From CAZTWC01 sp964617105 [NCBI: uncultured Myxococcia bacterium] (GTDB lineage: Bacteria; CAZTWC01), in the NCBI GenBank assembly GCA_964617105.1, contig CAZTWC010000025.1, positions 1 to 23,604 of the forward strand: 23,604 nt of DNA, written 5' to 3'. Of the stretch, positions 1 through 6,874 are shown piece by piece. Made by a program: the position numbers and the translations under genes. Positions within the stretch are counted from its first letter, which is position 1; every line of letters begins with the position of its first letter. The notes below the pieces were generated by a model that was not told the DNA's origin, searched no databases, and worked only from the letters and a program-made list of their open reading frames with translations.

Positions 1-911
1 TCGGACCGTTTGCCTCTACCGGGCCTATCACCCTTGCCTGAACGCTGATCTCCACATGGTCCATCACACTTACAAGACCTATGCTCCCGGCTCGTTCTAT
101 CACCATTGCCTTTTCCCCCGACTGGAGTCACCTGGTCGTGGGCAAACTCATGGACAGTACCATCCACTAGCACCTTTACCATTAGTTTTAATGTATCCAG
201 ATCTATCACTTTGCCCAGACCCTTAGGGGTATTAACTTTCTTGTGTCTTTTAGGTAATTTTTTCAAAAATTCCCGGTAAACATTTTCTTCGTAATTCAAA
301 CAGCATAGTAATCGTCCACATATTCCCGATATTCTCTGTTGGGTCAGAGCCATATTCTGATCCTTGGCCATTTTGATCGAAATTGGGGCAAAATTATCCA
401 AAAAAGTCCAGCAACACAACGTTTTCCCGCAACTGCCGATACCGCCAATCATTTTACACCCATCCCTGACTCCTATTTGGCACATCTCTATGCGTATTTT
501 CAGTTCGTGGGCCAAATCTTTTACCAAATTCCGAAAATCGACTCTGCCTTCGGAAAAAAAGTAGAAAACCACTTTGTTACCAGCATGAATATACTCAACA
601 CTGACCAGTTTCATGGGTAATTTGTGCTGTTGGATCAATTGTTTACAAATCTGAGCAGCCCGTTCCTCCTTCTTTTCGTTCCGCTCCATGATTTTTCTAT
701 CGTTTGCATTGACATGCCGGATTACCCTTCTCAATTTCTCTTTTTTATCCTTCTTCTCCTCTATTTCTATAGGATCACTGAGTACTCTGGCGATATTAGG
801 TCCCTTCTCCCCTTCACCAACCACCATGTCTCCTTTTTGGGTCTTACAGTTGGCACAATTTAATCGTTTTACTTTTCTGGTTTTTAAAAAATGAACTAAA
901 ATGCTTTCCAT
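1..911 (-). CDS. ricT: PSP1-domain protein, RicT/YaaT type (C-terminus cut by window edge)
   Basis: About 303 codons are visible and the frame is open to the left edge, so the protein is incomplete. It starts MESILVHFLKTRKVKRLNC, and an in-frame TAG lies four codons upstream, so ATG at 911 is the first possible start. Two cysteine pairs typical of the PSP1 family are visible, in GSCGKTLCCWTFL and GICGRLLCCLNYEE, along with the preceding GVRDGCKMIGG block. In Bacillus, RicT works with RicA and RicF, binds iron-sulfur clusters and affects RNA maturation and sporulation; the role outside Firmicutes is less clear. The visible C-terminal tail is rich in Gly, Lys and Arg and carries a CKCDGPCG cysteine cluster. 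It lies 34 bases downstream of holB on the same strand, an arrangement seen in many bacteria, and is probably co-transcribed with it. The family call is secure; the function is inferred. Confidence 0.88.
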   Translation of the reverse strand, partial: MESILVHFLKTRKVKRLNCANCKTQKGDMVVGEGEKGPNIARVLSDPIEIEEKKDKKEKLRRVIRHVNANDRKIMERNEKKEERAAQICKQLIQQHKLPMKLVSVEYIHAGNKVVFYFFSEGRVDFRNLVKDLAHELKIRIEMCQIGVRDGCKMIGGIGSCGKTLCCWTFLDNFAPISIKMAKDQNMALTQQRISGICGRLLCCLNYEENVYREFLKKLPKRHKKVNTPKGLGKVIDLDTLKLMVKVLVDGTVHEFAHDQVTPVGGKGNGDRTSREHRSCKCDGPCGDQRSGKGDRPGRGKRS

Positions 912-945
912 TATTCTACTCTAACGTTAATAATCTTTAGTCTGC

Positions 946-1986
946 CTAGCCAGGCTTGACTTGTTGACCTACTTTTTCCGGGCCGGTCAACTTTCTGATC
1001 TGAATGAATAAATTTTCGCTTAAAAGCCGGCGGTTCAAATTATGCCGTAAAAACGGCGCTATATCTTCTATCCTGGCGTATAAATTGAGCAAATTCTTCA
1101 ACTCGAGCGCCGGCGCTATTCGAGCCAGTTTTTCTTTTATATCACAATTGATAATATTGTCCAATTGGCCAGTAGAAATAACCAGGATAATATCTCTTAT
1201 AAACAGGCGTAAATAATTGAGCATCTCCTCCAATTTCTGCTGGTCAAACTTTGCCGCTTCGACCCAGGAAAATAGTTTATCCATACTTTGCGGCTCTTTT
1301 AAGTTCATCAAATCCAAAGCAAACTCCAATATTCCCTGGCGAAATTCCATCTCCTCTGCCTGTAACAATTTTTCCGCCCTTCTAATGCTGCCGTTGGCTA
1401 TTTTGCTAACCAATTGGATGGTATCCCTATCCCTATCCCTATCCGGAAATTTTTTCTCAAGAATACTCTCCAATTGCTCTGGCAATAAAAAATTAAAGCG
1501 GAGCAGACAACACCTGGAAACTATTGTACCCGGAAGCCGGCGATAGTTAGCGCAGATCAGAATAATAATATTGTTTGGGACTGGCTCCTCTAGAGTTTTG
1601 AGCAGAGCATTGGCAGCATAAATATTCATCAAATCGGCCTGGTTAATAATAACCACCCGGTATTTGCCCTGGTAAGGTCTGGATAGCAATTTGACCGTGA
1701 TATCCCGGATATGATCGATTTTAATCATATTTTTATGCGGAGAGATCTCCATCAAATCGGGGAAAAGACCGCGGGATATATGGTTGCAGTTGGCGCAGAC
1801 CCCGCAGGCATCTCCGTCAAAATCCAAACAATTTAAGCCCAGGGCAAAAGCCCGGGCCAGGTTTATTTTTCCCACCCCTTCCGGTCCACTAAAAATAAAA
1901 GAGTGAGCTATCCTTTGATGGTTAATAATTCGCAGCAAATACTCTTTCTGCTCCTGATGTCCGGGTAACTTAGAAAAGTTTTCCAT
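946..1986 (-). CDS. holB: DNA polymerase III delta' subunit
   Basis: Clamp-loader subunit that helps load the sliding clamp during replication. The frame is open back to a TTG at 2049, but ATG at 1986 fits the family better: it gives MENFSKLPGHQEQKEYLLRI and has AGGA about 7 bases upstream, for 346 residues. Visible features are the P-loop GPEGVGK (34-40), four zinc-type cysteines (C53, C61, C64, C67), the block ADLMNIYAANALLKTLEEP (117-135), and the SRC motif (157-159) that supplies the arginine finger in clamp-loader subunits. The P-loop lysine is followed by Ile rather than Thr or Ser, consistent with a delta' subunit that does not hydrolyse ATP. A hexanucleotide repeat inside the gene encodes alternating Arg-Asp at 183-188. 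The PSP1 gene follows 34 bases downstream. Confidence 0.93.
   Translation of the reverse strand: MENFSKLPGHQEQKEYLLRIINHQRIAHSFIFSGPEGVGKINLARAFALGLNCLDFDGDACGVCANCNHISRGLFPDLMEISPHKNMIKIDHIRDITVKLLSRPYQGKYRVVIINQADLMNIYAANALLKTLEEPVPNNIIILICANYRRLPGTIVSRCCLLRFNFLLPEQLESILEKKFPDRDRDRDTIQLVSKIANGSIRRAEKLLQAEEMEFRQGILEFALDLMNLKEPQSMDKLFSWVEAAKFDQQKLEEMLNYLRLFIRDIILVISTGQLDNIINCDIKEKLARIAPALELKNLLNLYARIEDIAPFLRHNLNRRLLSENLFIQIRKLTGPEKVGQQVKPG
1423..1444. repeat. Hexanucleotide tandem repeat inside holB
   Basis: The unit ATCCCT is repeated three full times plus a partial copy on the plus strand. It is in frame with holB (minus strand) and encodes an RDRDRD run at residues 183-188, between the AAA+ core and the C-terminal domain. 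Six-base units keep the frame, so copy-number change would only lengthen or shorten an Arg-Asp linker. Confidence 0.85.
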
Positions 1987-2075
1987 TAAAAGTATCCTGG
2001 TGTCCAGATGGACAATGCTATGCAAAAAATCTTTGACATCAAATGGCAATGAGAGAGGAACATCTCAGTATTTGC

Positions 2076-2105
2076 TATATAACACGGAATAATATTCCCA
2101 GGCAA
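2076..2105 (-). promoter_or_regulatory. holB: Candidate sigma-70 type promoter for holB with palindrome in spacer
   Basis: On the minus strand, TTGCCT (complement of 2100-2105) and TATATA (complement of 2076-2081) are 18 bases apart, about 90 bases upstream of the holB ATG. The spacer holds the perfect palindrome GGAATAATATTCC at 2086-2098, which could be an operator. The -35 box matches the consensus only partly, so this is a weak call. Confidence 0.3.
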
Positions 2106-2262
2106 TGCAATTTTTGCCCTATGCCATCCTATTTGGCCAGACAAAATAATCTATGGTATTATCTGCGATGTCAGTATCTATCCTACACAACATAGCGATT
2201 TTTCACCACTATCTATCTTCACCAATATAAATTTATTTTAGTCTATTTATTATCTATACTAC

Positions 2263-2278
2263 TGGCATATAATTTGCA
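2263..2278 (+). promoter_or_regulatory. Sigma-54 (RpoN) type -24/-12 promoter
   Basis: TGGCATATAATTTGCA matches every specified position of the sigma-54 consensus TGGCAYRNNNNTTGCW. The GG (2264-2265) and GC (2276-2277) are separated by exactly 10 bases, as sigma-54 requires. The predicted start of transcription is near 2288-2290, about 30 bases before the ATG of the following gene, which has a strong GGAGG ribosome binding site. The TATAAT embedded at 2268-2273 has no suitable -35 box 16-18 bases upstream, so sigma-70 is less likely. An enhancer-binding activator would be needed; none is encoded in the window. Confidence 0.72.
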
Positions 2279-2320
2279 ACTTATCTCATTGACAACACAC
2301 TTTACCTGGAGGTCCATTTA

Positions 2321-2761
2321 ATGAGAGAGTTCAATTACCAGTTATCAACCAATCTATCTTTTGAATCTATCAATCTTTCTCTACAAAGAAAAATGGGAGA
2401 TATCTCTACCGATAGAAGTTACTTTGAATTTCTCTCCCATCGGGAGCATGAAATGATTAACAAACTCACCTCCTTTCAGGGCGAACCTGGCATCCTGCTG
2501 GAAATAATCTACTCTGACCATAATTTGGCTGAACTGGTTATGGTGGAGGCAAATAAACTGAGAGAAAGCAATGATGATTGCCGCCAGGCGGGACAATTAT
2601 CTACCCGATACAATATTCTGTCGGCTATAAATGAATTGGGTGATGATAAAACCTACCAAATTTGTACTCGTTACTACTACAAAATATTTATTACGCGGAT
2701 GTTACAATTTTTTGACCCTAAAAAGGGGAAAAGACTTCCCAGTTCAGTAGTGTTGCATTAA
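2321..2761 (+). CDS. Unrecognised 146-residue protein under a sigma-54 promoter
   Basis: I do not recognise a family. The start is well supported: ATG at 2321 follows GGAGG at a spacing of about 8 bases. The protein is soluble, with no signal peptide or membrane segment. It is mixed in charge and probably mostly helical: a polar N-terminus (MREFNYQLSTNLSFESINL), a central acidic helix-like stretch (HNLAELVMVEANKLRES), and an aromatic, basic C-terminus with ICTRYYYKIFITRMLQFF followed by DPKKGKR. It is divergent from holB and converges with the GspE-family gene, whose stop lies 26 bases away; no clear terminator hairpin separates them. The full-consensus sigma-54 promoter argues that this is a real, conditionally expressed gene. 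It could be a small regulator or an accessory to the neighbouring secretion/pilus ATPase, but that rests on position alone. Confidence 0.7.
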   Translation: MREFNYQLSTNLSFESINLSLQRKMGDISTDRSYFEFLSHREHEMINKLTSFQGEPGILLEIIYSDHNLAELVMVEANKLRESNDDCRQAGQLSTRYNILSAINELGDDKTYQICTRYYYKIFITRMLQFFDPKKGKRLPSSVVLH

Positions 2762-2787
2762 TTTTTATCTCAATTTTTATCCGGTAA

Positions 2788-4605
2788 TTAATCGGCTCTG
2801 GTAACCCTGAGCACCTCTTCACAGGTGGTTATACCGTTAAACATCTTTTGCAGGGCTCTCTGACGAAGTGACTGCACCCCCTCCTGTCTGGCTGTCTCTA
2901 AAATAGTGCCGGTATTAGCCCTCCCCTTGATTAAACCATTGATTTCGGTGCTTATGGGCAACACTTCAAAAACACCATCACGGCCATAATAACCGGTACC
3001 CCGACAATGAACGCACCCAACTCCCTTTTTGATTTTTTGGTTTTGAAGGTCGACTTTTCCGGGATCCAGTTTCAAGGCCTGTAATTGGCTGGTCGATATA
3101 GGCAACTCCTGCTCACATTCACAACATATTTTTCTTACCAACCGTTGAGCCATCACTCCAATCAGGCAGGAAGCCAATAGATAAGGTTTTACTCCCAACT
3201 CCAACATCCTGGAGATAGCGCCAGAGGCATCGTTGGTATGCAAAGTGCTTAGCACCAGATGCCCGGTGAGAGCCGCTTGCACCGCCAACTCAGCCGTTTC
3301 ACCGTCCCTGATCTCTCCAACCATTACAATGTCAGGGTCTTGCCGTAATACACTACGCAGAGTTTTGGCAAAAGTGAAGTTGATTTTAGTATCTACGGCA
3401 ATTTGGTTCAACTGGGGATAAACCATCTCAATGGGATCTTCCAGGGTGACTATATTCACCTCATCAGTGGCCAAGGTATTGAGGGTGGAATAGAGGGTGG
3501 TAGTTTTGCCAGAACCGGTTGGACCGGTTATCAATATCATACCATATGGGTTACTAATAAATTTCTCATAAATGAAATACTCAGAGGAAAAAAAACCGAG
3601 ATCCAGCAACTCCTGCAAAAGAATATCTGGATTGAAAATGCGCATCACCACTTTTTCACCAAAAGCCACCGGCACAGTGGAAACTCTCAACTCTATCTCC
3701 TCCCCCTCCCGGCTGGTTTTTATCCTGCCATCCTGGGGCCTTCTTTTTTCGGCTATATCAAGTCGAGAAAGAGTCTTGATCCGGGAGACCACCGCTTTGT
3801 GAACTATTCTGGGAAGACTATATATAGGGTGTAAAATACCGTCTACCCTAATCCTTACCAGGCTGAAATGGCGCTTAGGCTCAATGTGAATATCTGAAGC
3901 CCGCTGATCAAAGGCATAGTGCAAAAGATACTCCACAGCGTTTACTACGTGGCTATCACTGGCATCTATTTCATCTGTCCGTTTGAGTTTTACAAATTGC
4001 TCCAGATTACCCAGGTCCATATCTTCGTTCAAATCACGTTCAGCGGCGTTTATTGAGGAACGAAATCCATAAAAATCACTGATTATTCGTAATATATCGG
4101 CCTTGGCGGTAAGCACTGGATTAATTTGCTGCCCGGTAATTCGCTGCATATGCTCCACAATTTCCAGATCAAATGGATTTGCCATAGCCACCTGCAACTC
4201 CTCTCCCTCGGCCTTCAACGGGAGAATTGCGTGTCTGGAAGCAAAAGCCCTGGAGATAATATGGGTGGAAAATTCAGCATCCAGTTTGACTGGGTCCAAT
4301 TTTTGATAAGGAAAGTCCAAACTTTTGGCTATTACCTCCATAATCTGATCTTCTCCCAGGTAACGCTCATTTTTTCCTTGTAAAGGGATACGGGCATTGG
4401 CGATAATCTCGGGAGGATGGACTTCGTAAAAACTTTTCTTTCGTCCCTGGCCAGACCTGGCCAGGGAGACTCGAATCTCTGCTGCCAGGGCAGTCTGGCG
4501 TTTATGGATAAATTGGGTCTGTTCCTGGGTTAAAAGGTTTTCCTGGTAAAGTAACTCGCAAACATATTGCAGAGTAAAGTCATGTCTATATTTTGGTCTG
4601 TTCAT
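2788..4605 (-). CDS. GspE/PulE/PilB family ATPase (type II secretion or type IV pilus)
   Basis: Cytoplasmic ATPase that powers assembly of a type IV pilus or type II secretion pseudopilus. The 605 residues are full length for the family. An N-terminal MshEN/T2SSE_N-like domain spans about 65-180. It is followed by the ASDIHIEP block (237-244), Walker A GPTGSGKT (361-368), the Asp box in TLEDPIE, Walker B around RQDPDIVMVGEIRD (421-434), the His box TGHLVLSTLHTNDA (447-460), and a zinc site made of C494/C497 and C531/C534. All catalytic elements look intact. No other pilus or secretion genes are in the window, so PilB and GspE cannot be told apart. It begins 9 bases after the STAS gene with a poor ribosome binding site, suggesting translational coupling. 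The association with partner-switching regulators is unusual. Confidence 0.92.
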   Translation of the reverse strand: MNRPKYRHDFTLQYVCELLYQENLLTQEQTQFIHKRQTALAAEIRVSLARSGQGRKKSFYEVHPPEIIANARIPLQGKNERYLGEDQIMEVIAKSLDFPYQKLDPVKLDAEFSTHIISRAFASRHAILPLKAEGEELQVAMANPFDLEIVEHMQRITGQQINPVLTAKADILRIISDFYGFRSSINAAERDLNEDMDLGNLEQFVKLKRTDEIDASDSHVVNAVEYLLHYAFDQRASDIHIEPKRHFSLVRIRVDGILHPIYSLPRIVHKAVVSRIKTLSRLDIAEKRRPQDGRIKTSREGEEIELRVSTVPVAFGEKVVMRIFNPDILLQELLDLGFFSSEYFIYEKFISNPYGMILITGPTGSGKTTTLYSTLNTLATDEVNIVTLEDPIEMVYPQLNQIAVDTKINFTFAKTLRSVLRQDPDIVMVGEIRDGETAELAVQAALTGHLVLSTLHTNDASGAISRMLELGVKPYLLASCLIGVMAQRLVRKICCECEQELPISTSQLQALKLDPGKVDLQNQKIKKGVGCVHCRGTGYYGRDGVFEVLPISTEINGLIKGRANTGTILETARQEGVQSLRQRALQKMFNGITTCEEVLRVTRAD

Positions 4606-4614
4606 GGTTGGTCT

Positions 4615-4947
4615 TTACAGTAAAGAGGCTGCATCCTCTTCATTGTCGCATATCTCGAACAGAGAGATAAGGCCGGCGCTGTCGATGATATTTTGTATTA
4701 GGTAAGGCATACTGACCATAATCATTTTCCCACCATCATCCTGGGTTTCCTTGTTTATTTGAAGCAATTCTCTAATGCCCACTGAACTGATAAACTCCAA
4801 TTCCGCCAGATTTAAGACAATTTTATTGAACTGGCGCTTGAAAAGATCCTTTTTAATCTTCTTAAACTCCAGAGAACCCTCTATGGAAAATTCACCGCTT
4901 AACCCCAGATAGACAATGCCGCCTTCTATTTTAGTGGTAAAATTCAA
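4615..4947 (-). CDS. STAS-domain anti-sigma factor antagonist
   Basis: A 110-residue single-domain STAS protein, the size of SpoIIAA/RsbV-type antagonists. In the family such proteins bind a kinase/anti-sigma ATPase in a phosphorylation-dependent way. The predicted phosphosite lies in LEFISSVGIREL, with Ser55 the likely equivalent of the conserved serine and Ser54 adjacent. The usual Asp before the Ser pair is Ile here. The start is TTG at 4947, supported by AAGGAG six bases upstream; no ATG is near enough to replace it without losing the first strand. It lies between the ATPase-domain gene (36-base gap) and the GspE-family gene (9-base gap), so these three probably form one operon and this protein is the likely substrate of its upstream neighbour. 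The target it finally controls is unknown; no sigma factor is encoded nearby. Confidence 0.9.
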   Translation of the reverse strand: MNFTTKIEGGIVYLGLSGEFSIEGSLEFKKIKKDLFKRQFNKIVLNLAELEFISSVGIRELLQINKETQDDGGKMIMVSMPYLIQNIIDSAGLISLFEICDNEEDAASLL

Positions 4948-4983
4948 TATCTTCTCCTTAACAGATTAACAATTACAGTCCTA

Positions 4984-5844
4984 TTATGATTTCATTTCAC
5001 TGGCAATGGGCAAATCGTCCAATTTTTTCGACACAACTAATTGGCGCCCCCGGTGGAAAAATTTGATCTTATCCATAAACAAATTCATCAAATAAATACC
5101 CCTGCCGCTGGGATGATTTATATCTTGAGGAAGTTTTCCCACCTGGTCACCCCTGAAATCAAAGCCCTGGCCTTCATCAGTAATTTGCAATTCAATTTGA
5201 TCATTTTCTATCTTGACGTCAAACAAAATAAACTTGTGTGGGTCTTTATGGTTGCCATGTTCATAGGCGTTGGCCAACCCCTCATGAACAGTAACAAAAA
5301 AATTGCCTAAATTATTACCCCTATAAAGATTCATTGACTTAGCCAAATGCTTGATATAATTGGCGCAATCAGTTATTAACTCGGGACAATTGAGCAATTT
5401 GAAACGAATCAGAATTTGGTTTGCATTTATTAGTTCCCTGGTTTGGCGCATCTCCACCACCCTGGCAGCCTGGTCTTCCAGGATGTTTCGGATATTAACC
5501 TCAGAATATGGGTATTTTATCACCCCATTTATGCCCAGGTTTACAAAGCGAACAATCTCCTTTTTTTCTAAATTTTGATAGGAGAGAATTGTCAGTAAGT
5601 TTGGGTACAGATCCCGCAAATTTTTTATAAAAAAATAATCGTATTCGTTCCACTCATTGATATGAAAAACAAACAGATCAAAGTTTAATGCACCAATATT
5701 GGAGAATACCCGGTCTTTAGAATAAGCGGTAATGCAAAAATCGAACTGGGAGGAAACACATTTAACCGTAGACAAATTCTGGCCGGAAAAGTCTGTATGA
5801 ACAATATAGATAGGTATGTTACTCTTAGCCACCTGTACTCTCAA
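4984..5844 (-). CDS. Pseudo-receiver fused to anti-sigma-type serine kinase/ATPase domain
   Basis: 286 residues. The N-terminal half (about 8-125) looks like a response-regulator receiver fold, but the phosphoacceptor position in DLFVFHIN is His61 instead of Asp, while the late Lys (K110 in GVIKYPY) remains; it is therefore probably a non-phosphorylated pseudo-receiver. The C-terminal half (about 145-275) is an HATPase_c_2 (SpoIIAB/RsbW-like) domain: N box VHEGLANAYEHGN with E188 and N192, G1 box ITDEGQGFD, and G2 box SGRGIYLMNLFMD. Such domains phosphorylate STAS antagonists, and one is encoded next door. The start is uncertain. TTG at 5844 has no good ribosome site, whereas GTG at 5832 (giving MAKSNIPIYIV) has GAGAG about 6 bases upstream and may be correct. 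It is the first gene of the three-gene unit. Confidence 0.86.
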   Translation of the reverse strand: MRVQVAKSNIPIYIVHTDFSGQNLSTVKCVSSQFDFCITAYSKDRVFSNIGALNFDLFVFHINEWNEYDYFFIKNLRDLYPNLLTILSYQNLEKKEIVRFVNLGINGVIKYPYSEVNIRNILEDQAARVVEMRQTRELINANQILIRFKLLNCPELITDCANYIKHLAKSMNLYRGNNLGNFFVTVHEGLANAYEHGNHKDPHKFILFDVKIENDQIELQITDEGQGFDFRGDQVGKLPQDINHPSGRGIYLMNLFMDKIKFFHRGRQLVVSKKLDDLPIASEMKS

Positions 5845-5870
5845 TTTCTAAGATAAAAATAAACTTTATC

Positions 5871-5899
5871 ATATTAACATAGGTTTTTAGGATAATCAA
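5871..5899 (-). promoter_or_regulatory. Candidate sigma-70 promoter for the partner-switch/GspE unit
   Basis: On the minus strand, TTGATT (complement of 5894-5899) and TAATAT (complement of 5871-5876) are separated by 17 bases. Each box matches four of six consensus positions. It sits 27-55 bases upstream of the first gene of the unit and is the best candidate in the 73-base gap. Confidence 0.4.
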
Positions 5900-5917
5900 C
5901 AACCCTGTTCAAATGGC

Positions 5918-6874
5918 CTATATGGGAGTCAACGTCTCCAAAAAAGTCTGTAATTGAGCGGGTAAAGAGGACTTGATTTCCACCGGTTGACCCGAATTTG
6001 GATGCTGAAATCTCAGACTATGGGCATGCAAAAATATGCGATCCAATTTCTCTTTACCCACTTCTGGATCGTATAGAGGGTCACCCACCACCGGCGTGCC
6101 CAACTCCTGGGCCAGGTGCACCCTGATCTGGTGACGGCAGCCAGTAGCCAATTTTACCTGCAAAAGAGTATAGGCCCTATATAGTTGTTTTATGTGAAAA
6201 AAAGTTCTGGCCAAACGAAATCCCCTTTGGGAAGGAAGCCGGTCCCGGTAAGAGATAACCTGTTCCCGCTTACGGGGCGCCGGTCCCAGAAAAGTTTCCA
6301 ACTCTCCTTCGTCCTCCTCTTTTACCAATCCCCGGGCCAGAGTCAAGTATTCCTTTTCTATCTGGTTGTTGCTGAACATATCTCGCAAATGACTATGGGC
6401 CACCTCGGTTTTTGCCGCCATTAACAGCCCAGAGGTGCAGTTGTCCAGCCGGTGCACCAAAGCCGGACAGAGAGGCTGGTTCCCAATGGATGCCAACTGA
6501 GGATATAGTGCTTTCAGCCCATTGACTACCGTGTTCCGCTGGTGAGGATAAATGGGATGGCAGGGGATATTGGCCGGCTTATCAATTACTAAAAGATGCT
6601 CATCCTCCAACACCACTTTGACAGGAATATTAAAATTGGCTGATAACTCCTGGTCCACCAGGGGCAAGTCGACCTCATCACCAGGCTTTAACCTCATCCC
6701 CTTGCGGGCCAGGCGATTATTGAGCCTAATAGCGCCCTGCCGCAGATAGTAATTTATGGAATTACGGCTGAAATGGGGGCATAAATGTTGCATAAACTTA
6801 TCCAGCCGCCACCCTTTCTCTTTTTCTCCCACCTTCACTAGTTGACTGGGAAGTTGTAAATATCTAGTGGACAT
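5918..6874 (-). CDS. RluA-family RNA pseudouridine synthase
   Basis: Converts uridine to pseudouridine in rRNA (RluC/RluD type) or possibly tRNA. The 318 residues comprise an N-terminal S4 RNA-binding domain (about 20-72, with FSRNSINYYLRQGAIRLNN) and a catalytic domain. The catalytic motif HRLDNCTSGLL has the nucleophile Asp144. Later family blocks are also present: RHQIRVHLA and GTPVVGDPLYDP. ATG at 6874 overlaps the stop of the upstream methyltransferase gene by 11 bases, so the two are translationally coupled. The combination of two rRNA-modifying enzymes fits a ribosome-maturation pair. The exact uridine target cannot be read from sequence. It is the last gene of the Lon operon as I see it. 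Confidence 0.92.
   Translation of the reverse strand: MSTRYLQLPSQLVKVGEKEKGWRLDKFMQHLCPHFSRNSINYYLRQGAIRLNNRLARKGMRLKPGDEVDLPLVDQELSANFNIPVKVVLEDEHLLVIDKPANIPCHPIYPHQRNTVVNGLKALYPQLASIGNQPLCPALVHRLDNCTSGLLMAAKTEVAHSHLRDMFSNNQIEKEYLTLARGLVKEEDEGELETFLGPAPRKREQVISYRDRLPSQRGFRLARTFFHIKQLYRAYTLLQVKLATGCRHQIRVHLAQELGTPVVGDPLYDPEVGKEKLDRIFLHAHSLRFQHPNSGQPVEIKSSLPAQLQTFLETLTPI

Noticed and set aside
1987-2049. Longer holB start at TTG 2049
   Set aside because: The extra 21 residues do not match the family start, while ATG at 1986 has AGGA at good spacing.
2100-2135. Minus-strand sigma-54-like motif GGGCAAAAATTGC upstream of holB
   Set aside because: The GG and GC are 8 bases apart instead of 10, so the geometry is wrong.
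2762-2787. Convergent terminator between the unknown gene and the GspE-family gene
   Set aside because: T-rich runs are present but no stem of useful length could be formed.
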